From positions 1-64,000 of the IMG/VR virus record IMGVR_UViG_3300042691_008014: a stretch of 64,000 nucleotides of DNA; one strand, written 5' to 3'. Below, one piece after another: positions 19,106 through 27,943 of the stretch (position 1 is its first letter; each line of letters starts with the position of its first letter). Under the pieces are notes generated by a model. The model ran no database searches, was not told the DNA's origin, and saw only the letters and a program-made list of their open reading frames with translations. This DNA is from a virus. Made by a program: the position numbers and the translations under genes.

Positions 19106-20500
19106 TTATGCAAATCTAGGAGATAAGAAATTATATTGTTGTTGTATTTCGTTCAATGATAATTTTCTATTATATAAATACAAATTAGCCAAATATCCCC
19201 AAGGTTGACTAACTACATCATTATTACCCCAACCCCAATGAATATTTCCACCTACACCTTGTGCAATTGAATTTCCCACTTGTGAACCATTTATATAAAA
19301 TGTTTGGGATGAATTATCACCAACTACTGCAAATTGAGTCCAAACTTCTTGAAATGCCGATGCATCGTATCCTGAACTTCTGAATGCAGTATCCCAATAA
19401 CCCAATATACTTCCACCATTTGAAATAGTAATCGGTGTATATCTTGGTGAACTTGTATAAAGTAATGTTCTAAATCCAGAATTATTATTTATCAATCTTG
19501 TCCAAGTAATGTATGTGTATCCCGTTGTTGGTAGGGTTGGACCTGTTCCGTTTACTGCAACTCTATTATTTCCGGTTGTGCAATCAAAACATTTTACACC
19601 ATTTAATGTAGTAAATGTTGCACCTATCATTGTATGATTATACGAATTAGTTAAATCATAAACAGTTGTTCCACTACCAGGATAACTTGTTGAATTATTT
19701 GCATCTAATTGAATTAACAATCCATCGGTGGTTAAATTAGGAAGTGTTGATACGGTAGAATTATAATTAGATAATATCTGTGCATCGGTTAGAGCAGAAT
19801 TATATACTCTCATTATACCAAATCTACCATCGAAATTAGTTCCATCACCTTGACTTGTAGAATCTGCAAAACCAAAATTCATATAAAATGCCATAGAACT
19901 ATTCATTGGTGAATCCCATGCTACATTTACCGAACCTTTATATACACCATCGATATATCCTTTACATACCGAACCATTATAAGTTAAAACTATTTGATGC
20001 CATTGATTAAATGAAACTGCACCTATGTTGCCACTTGATGTTACTATACCACCATTCCAAAATCCAACTTCTAAATTACCACCAACTATTTCTATTGCGG
20101 AATGGTGATATGATGTGTTTGGACTTGTACTATTATTGTACTGAACTAATACTCCATTATTGGTTGGATATACCCATAATTCTACTGAATGGGTTTCATT
20201 AGCCGATGTTATTAGTGAACTTAAATTTGGTGTTGTTATATAATCATCAACAAAGGTAAAATAATTACCAGTCCAAGTTGGAGAACCTGTAATTGTTCCA
20301 TTTCTACTATTACCACTTATATCAATAATAGTTACCCCACTACCATTATATGATGCCGTATTAAATGTGTTATAATGTAAAAGTAAATTTTGAGTAACTA
20401 CTGCAGATGTAGTTGGCCATATTTGATTATTATTCAAAAATGCTTTTGTTGCACTTACTCCGTTAAATTTTATATCGGTTGCATTTCCAAATACTGGCAT
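19106..20500 (-). CDS. Virion protein with two LamG/concanavalin-like domains
   Basis: A 464-residue protein with a short N-terminal module (MPVFGNATDIKFNGVSATKA) followed by two jelly-roll domains. The first (about residues 35-250) has SVELWVYPTNNGVLVQYNN, WHQIVLTYNGSVCKGYIDGV and MRVYNSALTDAQILSNYN. The second (about 258-460) has LLIQLDANNSTSYPG, TQFAVVGDNSSQTFYINGSQ and LYLYNRKLSLNEIQQQYN. The W-x5-Y-x(n)-Y-DG pattern and the A-L-T-x2-I-x2-Y-N ending are typical of LamG_3-type domains that bind glycans. It lies four bases from the next fibre gene, so it is probably a receptor-binding or decoration component. Confidence 0.75.
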   Translation of the reverse strand: MPVFGNATDIKFNGVSATKAFLNNNQIWPTTSAVVTQNLLLHYNTFNTASYNGSGVTIIDISGNSRNGTITGSPTWTGNYFTFVDDYITTPNLSSLITSANETHSVELWVYPTNNGVLVQYNNSTSPNTSYHHSAIEIVGGNLEVGFWNGGIVTSSGNIGAVSFNQWHQIVLTYNGSVCKGYIDGVYKGSVNVAWDSPMNSSMAFYMNFGFADSTSQGDGTNFDGRFGIMRVYNSALTDAQILSNYNSTVSTLPNLTTDGLLIQLDANNSTSYPGSGTTVYDLTNSYNHTMIGATFTTLNGVKCFDCTTGNNRVAVNGTGPTLPTTGYTYITWTRLINNNSGFRTLLYTSSPRYTPITISNGGSILGYWDTAFRSSGYDASAFQEVWTQFAVVGDNSSQTFYINGSQVGNSIAQGVGGNIHWGWGNNDVVSQPWGYLANLYLYNRKLSLNEIQQQYNFLSPRFA

Positions 20501-20503
20501 AAC

Positions 20504-21379
20504 TTATCCTATTATAATGTAAAGAGTTCCACTTACGGGTGTCAATGCTGCGTATGAAGCCGATGTTATGGTTTGTATTGATGCTACATTTGATGAACTA
20601 ACAAAACTAGCACTCAATGCATATCTTGTATCAAATGAAGATGTTAATTGTGATGAACCACTAATTACACTATCTCCACCAATTGTTAAATATCTTGCAT
20701 CGTATGATGAAGTTAATTGAGATGAAGAACTTATTGCTCCACTTAAACTTGTCAAAAATGAACCCGTTTCACTTTCAGTAATCCAACTACCACTTACACT
20801 CTCAATTGCATTTAATCTATTTACTAAACTACCAGTCGAAATACTTGCAGTATATTCATTAAAAGAAGATGTAGTTACTAAATGTGTTAAACTTTGTTCG
20901 TTTGTTGCTGCAATAATTCTATTATCTACCGATGCACTAAATGTATCAAATGAACTGGTTTGTAATCTAGCATTTATTCCGTTTGTAAATGCAGTATTTA
21001 GTGTAGATTGTGAAGATGTAAATGAATTCAATGAACTTATATCTACTGATTCGGATATAAACCCAAATGATGTTATTTGTGCAGATGAAGATATAGTTCC
21101 CGTTGGTATCGTTACCGATGAACTAATAAATCCAAATGCGGTTATTTGTGCAGATGAACTTATAACACTTCTACCTTTTGATTCAAACGAAGATGTTACA
21201 GATTCTAACGATGTTAATCTATCTCTATCTAATATATTTACTCTCGATGTAACTGCGTCTGCAAGAACATCCAATTCTATTCTATAAGTTGTACCACCAT
21301 CTACACCAACAATTGTTGTATCTAATGATGCGGATGGTAGTGGAGTTAATTCTAGTATTCTTTTTCTTACGTTTGCCAT
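20504..21379 (-). CDS. Fibre/baseplate-associated structural protein
   Basis: A 291-residue protein. The first 45 residues (MANVRKRILELTPLPSASLD, then TTYRIELDVLADAV) look like a small folded anchor. The remainder repeats ISSSAQITSFGFISSS and GSSQLTSSFDTRYALSASFV units characteristic of this phage's fibres. The end (TPVSGTLYIIIG) is a short beta segment. It is tightly packed between a neck-region gene (3-base gap) and the double-LamG gene, consistent with co-expression. The exact role is unknown. Confidence 0.6.
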   Translation of the reverse strand: MANVRKRILELTPLPSASLDTTIVGVDGGTTYRIELDVLADAVTSRVNILDRDRLTSLESVTSSFESKGRSVISSSAQITAFGFISSSVTIPTGTISSSAQITSFGFISESVDISSLNSFTSSQSTLNTAFTNGINARLQTSSFDTFSASVDNRIIAATNEQSLTHLVTTSSFNEYTASISTGSLVNRLNAIESVSGSWITESETGSFLTSLSGAISSSSQLTSSYDARYLTIGGDSVISGSSQLTSSFDTRYALSASFVSSSNVASIQTITSASYAALTPVSGTLYIIIG

Positions 21380-21382
21380 TTA

Positions 21383-21937
21383 TTATATTATTATATCTAA
21401 ACCATCTTCGGTTGTTATGATAAAATTATCTTCAGTTGCAATTGGAATATCTACCAATTTACCTATAACATATATATCGTTTATTGTTATGGAATCATAA
21501 TCTATATAATTATCTAATAATGTGATTACCACATTGTTTCCAACTTCTTTAACAGTGTAATGTCCTGGTAAATGTAATCCATAAACTAATATCTCAAAAT
21601 TTTCAGGAGATGCTCCTTCAGTTCCATAATCCAATGCTACATTATAAATCGTAAGAGTTCCAAAACCAGTATTATCAAAAGCATCTATTAGTCTTGATAC
21701 CACCCTTCCACTAAATTGTAAAATTTCATTATGAAATTCTGATATTTTTGTTTTATTATTTACTAATTTAGTTGGGTTTGGATTGGATTTAGAATTTGAA
21801 TTAAATTTATTTGTAGTCGGTGATTCTATATTCAACAAGCTACCTGTGATGTATAACTCATCATTTAAATTATTAGGATTTATTTTTGGTATAATCCTAT
21901 TTAATTTTTTCGCATTTGAATTAAATCTATTAAGCAT
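21383..21937 (-). CDS. Hypothetical neck/baseplate-region structural protein
   Basis: A 184-residue protein not recognised by family. Residues 1-65 are Asn/Lys/Ser-rich and probably disordered (NKFNSNSKSNPNPTKLVNNK). Residues 66-184 look like a compact beta domain (FGTLTIYNVALDYGTEGASP, YGLHLPGHYTVKEVGNNVVI). Its start overlaps the stop of the upstream 109-residue gene by eight bases, which indicates translational coupling. Placed between neck genes and the fibre array, it may be a linker between the two. The function is inferred from position only. Confidence 0.5.
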   Translation of the reverse strand: MLNRFNSNAKKLNRIIPKINPNNLNDELYITGSLLNIESPTTNKFNSNSKSNPNPTKLVNNKTKISEFHNEILQFSGRVVSRLIDAFDNTGFGTLTIYNVALDYGTEGASPENFEILVYGLHLPGHYTVKEVGNNVVITLLDNYIDYDSITINDIYVIGKLVDIPIATEDNFIITTEDGLDIII

Positions 21938-22259
21938 ATTGTTCTATATCACCTGTTACTTCAATATAATCATCGTCATCCAACTCAAATTCAAAATTAT
22001 TTTTTATAAATTTGATTAGTATCCCTTCACTTCCTTGCTCTACTATATAATCGTTTGCAGAAATATATTGAGTGTTAATTATTACTCTCAATCTATCCTG
22101 CATTGCTCTGTATTCTATTTCTCTTAATAACTCAACAAATCTCCAACCTTTTGCTTCCCATATCGAATATGTAGGATGATTTAAATCCTTTGGAGTCAAT
22201 TCAGGATCACCTAATTTTCTACTAATTTTTTGAGTTATATCTAAAAGGCTTCTCTTCAT
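21930..22259 (-). CDS. Hypothetical small protein in neck cluster
   Basis: A 109-residue protein, MKRSLLDITQKISRKLGDPE, then a helical segment (GWRFVELLREIEYRAMQDRL) and an acidic beta end (FEFELDDDDYIEVTGDIEQY). The last 60 residues resemble the C-terminal ends of the two neighbouring proteins (DSGDEISITGKF in the 371-residue protein; DYDSITINDIYVIGKL in the 184-residue one), suggesting a shared small beta module. The start shares a base with the upstream stop (coupled). Function unknown. Confidence 0.5.
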   Translation of the reverse strand: MKRSLLDITQKISRKLGDPELTPKDLNHPTYSIWEAKGWRFVELLREIEYRAMQDRLRVIINTQYISANDYIVEQGSEGILIKFIKNNFEFELDDDDYIEVTGDIEQYA

Positions 22260-23374
22260 TACACATTTATAAATTTACCTGTTATGGAAATTTCATCACC
22301 GCTATCAACTTCAAATCCTAAATTTGCTTGAATAAAATTAATAATTAAAGATGATGATGTTATACTGATAGAAAAGTGTGTATTATGATAATATCTTGTA
22401 CCATTTATATAAACTTTAATATCGTATGTATTATCACCAACGGTTATACCACCAGTAACTACGGATGTTAAAGCAGCTGGAGTTTTTATTAGTTTTATTC
22501 CAGCAAATGTAATCGTATTAGATGCTATTGGATTTTGTATTTTACTATTATTTAAAGAAAGAAAATCAATCAAATCTTTATTATCATAATATGGTGATGG
22601 TGTAGTTAATATACCTTCCAATCTACCAGTCCCACTTGTTACATCCGTTTCAGTTGATACCACCACTCTTTTCGTAGAAAATGATTTTTTAGTAGTATCT
22701 TCTCCATCAAATTTTTCAGGAAGTAAATGAGCTTTAACTGATAAACTAAATTCAATTCTGTTAACTCTTTCAGTACCATCCCCAACTTCGTTTATTACAT
22801 TAAAATCTCCTAAACTAGTTCTAAATTGAAACCCATTTTTATCTCCCCAATATGTACCTGTGTATTGTAATTGTTCTATTACAGAATTTAAATGCTCTAT
22901 ATAAGAAGTCCAAACCATACAATCGTAGTTTAGTTCTACATATTCTGGCATTTGAATTTTATATATTTCATACTTTGGTTGAGAATTATTTCCCAATAAT
23001 GTAAATCTATCATATCTATTATCTTTTGAGTATTTTGTGATACCCTGATATGTTACATGCCGATTTTGCATTGGCATAGCATCATCTTTTGCAATAGATG
23101 TTCTACGAATCATCATAATCGGTAATTGAAGTTTACCGTTTGCATCTCTGAAAACTCCCTGTCTCCTTGCTCCATTCCATCGTTCGGAATTACCATATAT
23201 GACAGGTATTTTTAAAGCTTTACCATTATCATCTAATGTAGGTAATGCAGTATCCTCCAAATAAGACATCATAGCATAATCAATATCAAATAAAGATATC
23301 GATTGTCTTAATTCTCCTTTTTCCTTTTTAGTTTGAAGAATTCTCTCCTGTTTTCTTAATGGGTTTGTAGACAT
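22259..23374 (-). CDS. Tail-completion/neck-region structural protein (possibly gp15-like)
   Basis: A 371-residue protein. The segments SISLFDIDYAMMSYLEDTAL, IPVIYGNSERWNGARRQG, LPIMMIRRTSIAKDD, NRYDRFTLLGN and EYVELNYDCMVWTSYIEHLN resemble a virion protein common near neck genes of T4-like aquatic phages, which I recall as a sheath-terminator or connector component. The C-terminal about 110 residues form an extra beta module also glimpsed in the two following genes. The assignment to gp15 is tentative; a neck or tail-completion role is supported by its place after the gp13/gp14-like genes. Confidence 0.45.
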   Translation of the reverse strand: MSTNPLRKQERILQTKKEKGELRQSISLFDIDYAMMSYLEDTALPTLDDNGKALKIPVIYGNSERWNGARRQGVFRDANGKLQLPIMMIRRTSIAKDDAMPMQNRHVTYQGITKYSKDNRYDRFTLLGNNSQPKYEIYKIQMPEYVELNYDCMVWTSYIEHLNSVIEQLQYTGTYWGDKNGFQFRTSLGDFNVINEVGDGTERVNRIEFSLSVKAHLLPEKFDGEDTTKKSFSTKRVVVSTETDVTSGTGRLEGILTTPSPYYDNKDLIDFLSLNNSKIQNPIASNTITFAGIKLIKTPAALTSVVTGGITVGDNTYDIKVYINGTRYYHNTHFSISITSSSLIINFIQANLGFEVDSGDEISITGKFINV

Positions 23375-23378
23375 ATTT

Positions 23379-23834
23379 TTATGTTATTCTCTTTTCAATA
23401 TTAAGATTAGATTTGCTTACTAAAAATGCAAAACATACTATACTATAAGTATTATTAGGTAAGCCACCAATAAATTGTACTTCATTCATATTACCTATTT
23501 CATAATACTGATTATCAAAATAAACAACATCACCTATTTCAGGATGTATATTTCGTTCTTCTAACAATCCTCTATCGAATTTAAATACAACATCTTGGTT
23601 TGTATCAGGTCCAAATCCTTCATATAGAGCCGATTCGGGTTCTTTATCAATTAATGCGTATAGTTCTACGCCAGTATGCCAGGTTTTATTTAATGCTTCA
23701 CCATAGATATTTACCTTCGTTTCGTTCAAATTTATTTTGTATAAAACGACAGTATTTTCTATGACAGTATCAACCAATTCTCTGGCTATACTTTTGAAAA
23801 AATCAATATCTCTACCTAATAAAAACTTTGGCAT
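23379..23834 (-). CDS. 14: Neck protein, gp14-like
   Basis: A 151-residue protein. The segments VNIYGEALNKTWHTGVELYA, FGPDTNQDVVFKFDRGLLEE and HPEIGDVVYFDNQYYEIGN match the pattern of T4-type neck protein gp14 (YGES...FGPD.NQ.V.F.F...L....I.PE.GD). It is shorter than T4 gp14 (256 residues), as in many aquatic relatives. It follows the gp13-like gene by one base, the standard 13-14 order. It would help seal the head after packaging and form the site where the tail joins. Confidence 0.6.
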   Translation of the reverse strand: MPKFLLGRDIDFFKSIARELVDTVIENTVVLYKINLNETKVNIYGEALNKTWHTGVELYALIDKEPESALYEGFGPDTNQDVVFKFDRGLLEERNIHPEIGDVVYFDNQYYEIGNMNEVQFIGGLPNNTYSIVCFAFLVSKSNLNIEKRIT

Positions 23835-23835
23835 A

Positions 23836-25044
23836 TTATCCTACATATATTTTAAGTGGAACTTTTCTCAACATTTCTTGCTGATGAGTTGATTCATGTG
23901 CTTTATTTTCCATCACATTTTTTCTACTCAATTCTTCCAAATTTTCTCTTAATTGATTTATCAACATATCCTTCTCCACTTGTGCTTCAGCTCTTAATGC
24001 AGCACCATCCAATGATACTTCACCATCAGGTATCGGAACATTTGAGTATTTCTCTCTAATTGCTCCTAATAATTCTTTTGAAAGTGCCAATGTGTATTTT
24101 CTAATCCATTGTTTACCAACATCATTTATATTTGAGTATTGAATAAAATCATATGGAACATCGGAATAATCGGAAAGAGAATCTGCTTGAACGGTTTGTG
24201 AATCATGTTCAAACTCATCTCTACTCATATATTCAAAATATATTCTACTAACCGTTCCTTCGGTTGGTATTGGGAATATTTCTAATTTATTATCTACAAT
24301 GTTAAAGGTATGTGCGGATTTACGAATGTGGTCATTAAACTCAATTTGTTGCATTCTCAATACATCCTCATATATTGGCATCATTAAGAATTGTGCAGCA
24401 GGTGAGAAATTACCAAACCCTAATTCACTAATTAAGTTTAGAGTACCTTGTGCACCAACTGAATATGGGTCAAAGAAACGTGCAATAGCAGGGGTTGCTT
24501 CGTGATACATTCTAGTTACATCAATTGTAGAGCTTCCTGAAAATAATGTTGTAAATGATGCCGATGTTTCCACATCAATAGATGCACTCATTATATTGTA
24601 TTTCTGTTGTCCAGGAGTTAAATTGATATATGCTTTCTTAATAGATGTATGCCCCCCAACTCCTGCCAATGTACCATATTGTTGGGACATACGAACTGCA
24701 GTTGGAAGAAACGAACCTTCGACAAGTGTTTGTGAATAGTTTGCAACTTTACCTTTCGGTTGTCCTTTTAGAATATCAAGGTTATTACGAAGATTGAATT
24801 GATTTATTTGTGCAGAATACTCTGAAGTTGCTTCTTCAAAACACGCCCAAATTTGTTGGTTATCCAATTCTATGTTTATAACTGGATACCCCAATCGTTT
24901 TGCAACCCATACGGCTGTTTTAGGTGCATCAGTTCTAAATTCTGAATCTGAATCATATAATCCAAACGGAGTTGCTTCTGCCGATGCCGATGCCGATAAA
25001 AATGCTGCTGCCGTTGAACCCGACCAATATGTGTTTATAGACAT
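23836..25044 (-). CDS. 13: Neck protein, gp13-like
   Basis: A 402-residue protein. The N-terminus (YWSGSTAAAFLSASASAEATP) is Ala/Ser-rich. The middle has NLTPGQQKYNIMSASIDV and ARFFDPYSVGAQGTLNLI. The C-terminal half has DNKLEIFPIPTEGTVSRIYF, QWIRKYTLALSKELLGAIR and KYSNVPIPDGEVSLDGAALR, a pattern I associate with neck/connector proteins of T4-like aquatic phages. It starts a tight run of connector genes and is preceded by an ATATTTATA motif 24 bases upstream. The name gp13 rests on gene order and these partial matches. Confidence 0.55.
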   Translation of the reverse strand: MSINTYWSGSTAAAFLSASASAEATPFGLYDSDSEFRTDAPKTAVWVAKRLGYPVINIELDNQQIWACFEEATSEYSAQINQFNLRNNLDILKGQPKGKVANYSQTLVEGSFLPTAVRMSQQYGTLAGVGGHTSIKKAYINLTPGQQKYNIMSASIDVETSASFTTLFSGSSTIDVTRMYHEATPAIARFFDPYSVGAQGTLNLISELGFGNFSPAAQFLMMPIYEDVLRMQQIEFNDHIRKSAHTFNIVDNKLEIFPIPTEGTVSRIYFEYMSRDEFEHDSQTVQADSLSDYSDVPYDFIQYSNINDVGKQWIRKYTLALSKELLGAIREKYSNVPIPDGEVSLDGAALRAEAQVEKDMLINQLRENLEELSRKNVMENKAHESTHQQEMLRKVPLKIYVG

Positions 25045-25068
25045 AATTCTTAATTATAGTTTTACGAC

Positions 25069-25077
25069 TATAAATAT
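25069..25077 (-). promoter_or_regulatory. Candidate late promoter motif ATATTTATA (before neck operon)
   Basis: Perfect copy in the 52-base gap after the C1q/TNF-like protein, 24 bases before the gp13-like start. It would serve the whole neck gene run. Confidence 0.5.
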
Positions 25078-25096
25078 AAGAATAAAAAAAGAAGTG

Positions 25097-25780
25097 TTAT
25101 GCTATTTGTGTAATTGTTGCAATAACGGATGGTGTACCTGGAATTGATGGTGTTCCTGCATCCGTATGTAAGATTCCACCATTATCATTACATGTCCATT
25201 TTATCTCCAAATAATCATTATCATTTAAATCTGATAGGAAATTCCAAGCAGCAGGTACTTTACCCAATTGTGCCGATTGTGCTTTTGCAACATCAACGTG
25301 TGTGTTTGAATTTGGTATTGAATTACCATTTTTTGCAAACCAAATGTTGAATACTATATTAGTATTTACAGTATTTTCTAATTGTGCACTAAATTGTAAA
25401 TTATAAACACCTGCATTTTCAACTTTGATTTGTGAACCACTTACAATTGAAACACCCTCACTTAAATCGGTTGTGTTTAATTTCATTGATTGAATTGAAC
25501 CAGATGAACCACTTTGAGAAGTCATATCATAAAACTGACCATAGTTATATTGTTTGTGGCCATTATAATATAATGAACCACTAATTTGTAAACTACCTGT
25601 AATTGTTTGTGTTCCTATTAAGTCATTGGAGCCAGTTGTTGCCAATTGTCCTGCGGAAATATACCCCAAATATCCGTCTTCTTGCTTTACTACAAATTCA
25701 TCGGATTGTTCTAATGTATATACTTTTGTATATTCTTTTGCGGTTTCTTGTCTATGATATTGTTTTTCTGGATACCCCAT
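25097..25780 (-). CDS. Head-decoration or fibre protein with C1q/TNF-like jelly roll
   Basis: A 227-residue protein. The chosen start is the ATG at 25780 (MGYPEKQYHRQETAKEYTKV), because the 14 residues before it run through a promoter-like and homopolymer region and because the neighbour starts alike (MAYPEQKY). Residues 30-50 (VVKQEDGYLGYISAGQL) match the neighbour's KNQDGNWGYISASNL. The C-terminal about 130 residues (AGVYNLQFSAQLENTVNTNI, WFAKNGNSIPNSNTHVDV, AAWNFLSDLNDNDYLEIKW, PSVIATITQIA) form a C1q/TNF-like beta sandwich common in phage head and fibre proteins. It lies just after the capsid gene, so a head-fibre role is plausible. Confidence 0.65.
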   Translation of the reverse strand: MGYPEKQYHRQETAKEYTKVYTLEQSDEFVVKQEDGYLGYISAGQLATTGSNDLIGTQTITGSLQISGSLYYNGHKQYNYGQFYDMTSQSGSSGSIQSMKLNTTDLSEGVSIVSGSQIKVENAGVYNLQFSAQLENTVNTNIVFNIWFAKNGNSIPNSNTHVDVAKAQSAQLGKVPAAWNFLSDLNDNDYLEIKWTCNDNGGILHTDAGTPSIPGTPSVIATITQIA

Positions 25781-25794
25781 TATATGATGTTTTA

Positions 25795-25803
25795 TATAAA
25801 TAT
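25795..25803 (-). promoter_or_regulatory. Candidate late promoter motif directly after a terminator
   Basis: Perfect ATATTTATA copy, placed between the U-run of the hairpin at 25808-25839 and the ATG at 25780. The terminator-then-motif order supports promoter function. Confidence 0.55.
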
Positions 25804-25807
25804 AAAA

Positions 25808-25839
25808 AAAAAGAGATAACATTTCTATTATCTCTTTTT
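25808..25839 (-). terminator. Intrinsic terminator, 12-bp stem
   Basis: Perfect 12-bp stem AAAAAGAGATAA/TTATCTCTTTTT with an 8-base loop and at least nine U in the transcript. It terminates the 114-residue gene's transcript. Confidence 0.8.
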
Positions 25840-25857
25840 AATAAATTTAATTATACT

Positions 25858-26202
25858 TTATGATAATCTTACTTTAACCGCTCCTTGTGAGTGATACATT
25901 TGCCCAACCGCAACACCTGCCGCAGATGCCGATGCATCGTTCCAAGCCGCCGATGCTGAACCTGTGATATATGCAAATGATGTGTTTGCCATTTTAGTTG
26001 CAACACTACCACTTAAATTAGTAATATCGGTATCAGTTGCTAAACCTGCACCATCTAATGTTGTTTGTAAGTTGGATGCAGAGATATATCCCCAATTACC
26101 ATCTTGATTTTTTGCTAATAAAGTTGTTCCTGTTACACTTTGATATTCAGGAAAGTCCATTGCTGCTCCAAATACGGAGTATTTTTGTTCGGGATATGCC
26201 AT
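25858..26202 (-). CDS. Small capsid-decoration-like protein
   Basis: A 114-residue protein starting MAYPEQKYSVFGAAMDFPEY. Residues 28-45 (LAKNQDGNWGYISASNL) match the downstream C1q/TNF-like protein, so the two share an anchoring module. The C-terminus (AAGVAVGQMYHSQGAVKVRL) is a short motif often seen at the end of small phage structural proteins. It is enclosed between two terminators with its own promoter-like motif 35 bases upstream, directly behind the major capsid gene. Separate strong expression fits a decoration protein (inference). Confidence 0.55.
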   Translation of the reverse strand: MAYPEQKYSVFGAAMDFPEYQSVTGTTLLAKNQDGNWGYISASNLQTTLDGAGLATDTDITNLSGSVATKMANTSFAYITGSASAAWNDASASAAGVAVGQMYHSQGAVKVRLS

Positions 26203-26237
26203 TTTTAATTTGTTTTTAGTTATTGTTAAATTACTAA

Positions 26238-26246
26238 TATAAATAT
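26238..26246 (-). promoter_or_regulatory. Candidate late promoter motif directly after the capsid terminator
   Basis: Perfect ATATTTATA copy lying just after the U-run of the hairpin at 26255-26276 and 35 bases before the 114-residue gene. Confidence 0.55.
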
Positions 26247-26254
26247 AAAAAAAA

Positions 26255-26276
26255 GAGGGAACATTACTGCTCCCTC
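26255..26276 (-). terminator. Intrinsic terminator after major capsid gene
   Basis: 8-bp stem GAGGGAGC/GUUCCCUC (one G-U pair) with a 6-base loop, followed by eight U on the coding strand. It begins about 25 bases after the gp23 stop. Confidence 0.85.
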
Positions 26277-26300
26277 AATTTTTATTTAAAACTCTAAATA

Positions 26301-27914
26301 TTAAAGAGTTTCTAAACCATCTACGAGAATCTTACCGTAGAATTCTGGTCTTACGATTTTCTTTGCGTAACGAGTCATAACACCTCTACGTGGAGTAAAG
26401 TTGGTTGGGTCGTACACTAAAGGAGTCATAATCAATGGTACATAAGGTGCGTAAACTGCTCCAGTCTCGAAGAAGTTAGAACCTTTGAAACCTAACAAGA
26501 TTACGTTTTCAGTCATGTAAGGGTTTTTGTAAACATCGTATCTGTTAGAGATTGAACCGATGTTAGTTACACCTGCTGCGAAAGTCAACGCATCTTTACC
26601 AGGGTTTGCAGAGAATCCGTTCATTGATTCCAAAATTGTAGCTACGTTTGGAGAAACAACCAAGAAGTTTGCTCCACCACGCATAGTCAATTGGTGAATT
26701 TTGTTAGATACTTTCTGCAATTTGATACCCAAAGTTTGGAACCAAGTATTCTTTTGGTAAGCCGAAGCAGCTGCTGCGTTAGAATCAATAGCGAATCCAG
26801 CACCAGTCCACTCATATCCTACTTTAGATGACCAGTATTCAGTTGTGAATGCGTTCTGCTGCAACATCTCAAGGATTTCCAAATCAATCTCCAAAGAGAT
26901 GTATTCAGATAACATTTGAGTCAATTCAGCTTCTGCATCTACAGAGTGATATGCGTTCAAATCTTGCGCCAATTCAGGAGTCCAAATTGCCTTCAACTTA
27001 CGTGTTTTAGCAACGATAGGCTCTGATTTCAATTCCAATTCAATTTCTGGAATTGCCAAATCTGTTCCTCTATCTTCGAAATCACCACGAGAAATATCAG
27101 TAGGTTGTACGTGATATGCCAATGATACACCAACAGTTGTAAGGTTAGATAAACCAGTTACAGATGCAACGAATTCAACATTTGAACCATTTTTAGTTGT
27201 GTATTGTGGATAGTATCCTGTTACAGAACCTGTTAATAAAGTTGGTTCGAAAGCTCTAACACCATTGAAATCAGCATCAGCTGGTAAAGCTACAACGATT
27301 TTCTTCAATGTGTTACCTGCGAATGATGCAGAAACTGAACCAGAAGATAAATCATAATCGATATCAGCTAAAGATGCAGATGCAAAAGTAGCAGTGATAG
27401 CAGCAGTAGCGTTGTTGATTGTATAACCAAAACGTCCTGCACCATAAAGACCTCCTTCTGGAGATTGAGTTGAACCTAGTTTGTTACCAGCTGGAGATAA
27501 AGAATCTTTACCGAAAGTACCACTGTTACCAAACAAAGATGAACCTGTGAAATTTGGATTACCCGCTGGGTTAGTACCATATTTGAAGTCCATGTAGAAA
27601 ATAAGACCTGATGGTAAGTTCATTGGTTGAACTGAAACGAATTCTTTCGCTGCAATAGAACCGAAGATACGTCTTACCAAAGGAAGAGCCACACCAGCCC
27701 ACTCTTCAGAACCTGAAGAAGTACCAGTACGAGTTGCCTCATCCAATAATTGTTTAGCCTGGTTTTCTAACATTACTGCCATACCATGCTTTGTAGTTTC
27801 AGAACCTACTCCTTCAAGTAGACCTGTTCTTTCCCATTTGCCTTTCAAACCTCTGGTTTGCTCAAGCATCACGCTCTGTGGGTTCGCGCCGCTCATTAAT
27901 TTTTTAATGTTCAT
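26301..27914 (-). CDS. 23: Major capsid protein, gp23-like
   Basis: A 537-residue HK97-fold shell protein. Residues 40-115 (TTKHGMAVMLENQAKQLLDE, EWAGVALPLVRRIFG, VQPMNLPSGLIFYMDFKYGT) and the C-terminal part (DAEAELTQMLSEYISLEIDL, FGSN-like GFKGSNFFETGAVYAPYVPL, FTPRRGVMTRYAKKIVRPEF) are the conserved gp23 signature. Length matches T4 gp23 (521). The first about 50 residues probably include the segment removed by the gp21 protease; MLEN at about 48-51 is one possible (L/I)xE site. It is followed by a strong terminator and preceded by the scaffold gene. Confidence 0.97.
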   Translation of the reverse strand: MNIKKLMSGANPQSVMLEQTRGLKGKWERTGLLEGVGSETTKHGMAVMLENQAKQLLDEATRTGTSSGSEEWAGVALPLVRRIFGSIAAKEFVSVQPMNLPSGLIFYMDFKYGTNPAGNPNFTGSSLFGNSGTFGKDSLSPAGNKLGSTQSPEGGLYGAGRFGYTINNATAAITATFASASLADIDYDLSSGSVSASFAGNTLKKIVVALPADADFNGVRAFEPTLLTGSVTGYYPQYTTKNGSNVEFVASVTGLSNLTTVGVSLAYHVQPTDISRGDFEDRGTDLAIPEIELELKSEPIVAKTRKLKAIWTPELAQDLNAYHSVDAEAELTQMLSEYISLEIDLEILEMLQQNAFTTEYWSSKVGYEWTGAGFAIDSNAAAASAYQKNTWFQTLGIKLQKVSNKIHQLTMRGGANFLVVSPNVATILESMNGFSANPGKDALTFAAGVTNIGSISNRYDVYKNPYMTENVILLGFKGSNFFETGAVYAPYVPLIMTPLVYDPTNFTPRRGVMTRYAKKIVRPEFYGKILVDGLETL

Positions 27915-27943
27915 TTTAAATGAATTTATTTGTTTTATTTAAA

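Noticed and set aside
5444-20202. Many plus-strand open frames inside the fibre genes
   Set aside because: Shadows of low-complexity SGS/SSQ coding sequence; amino-acid makeup is unnatural and all supported genes are on the minus strand.
5203-20500. Diversity-generating retroelement acting on the fibre genes
   Set aside because: No reverse transcriptase, no C-type lectin variable end and no template-like repeat seen; the RRGT-type N-terminus alone is not evidence.
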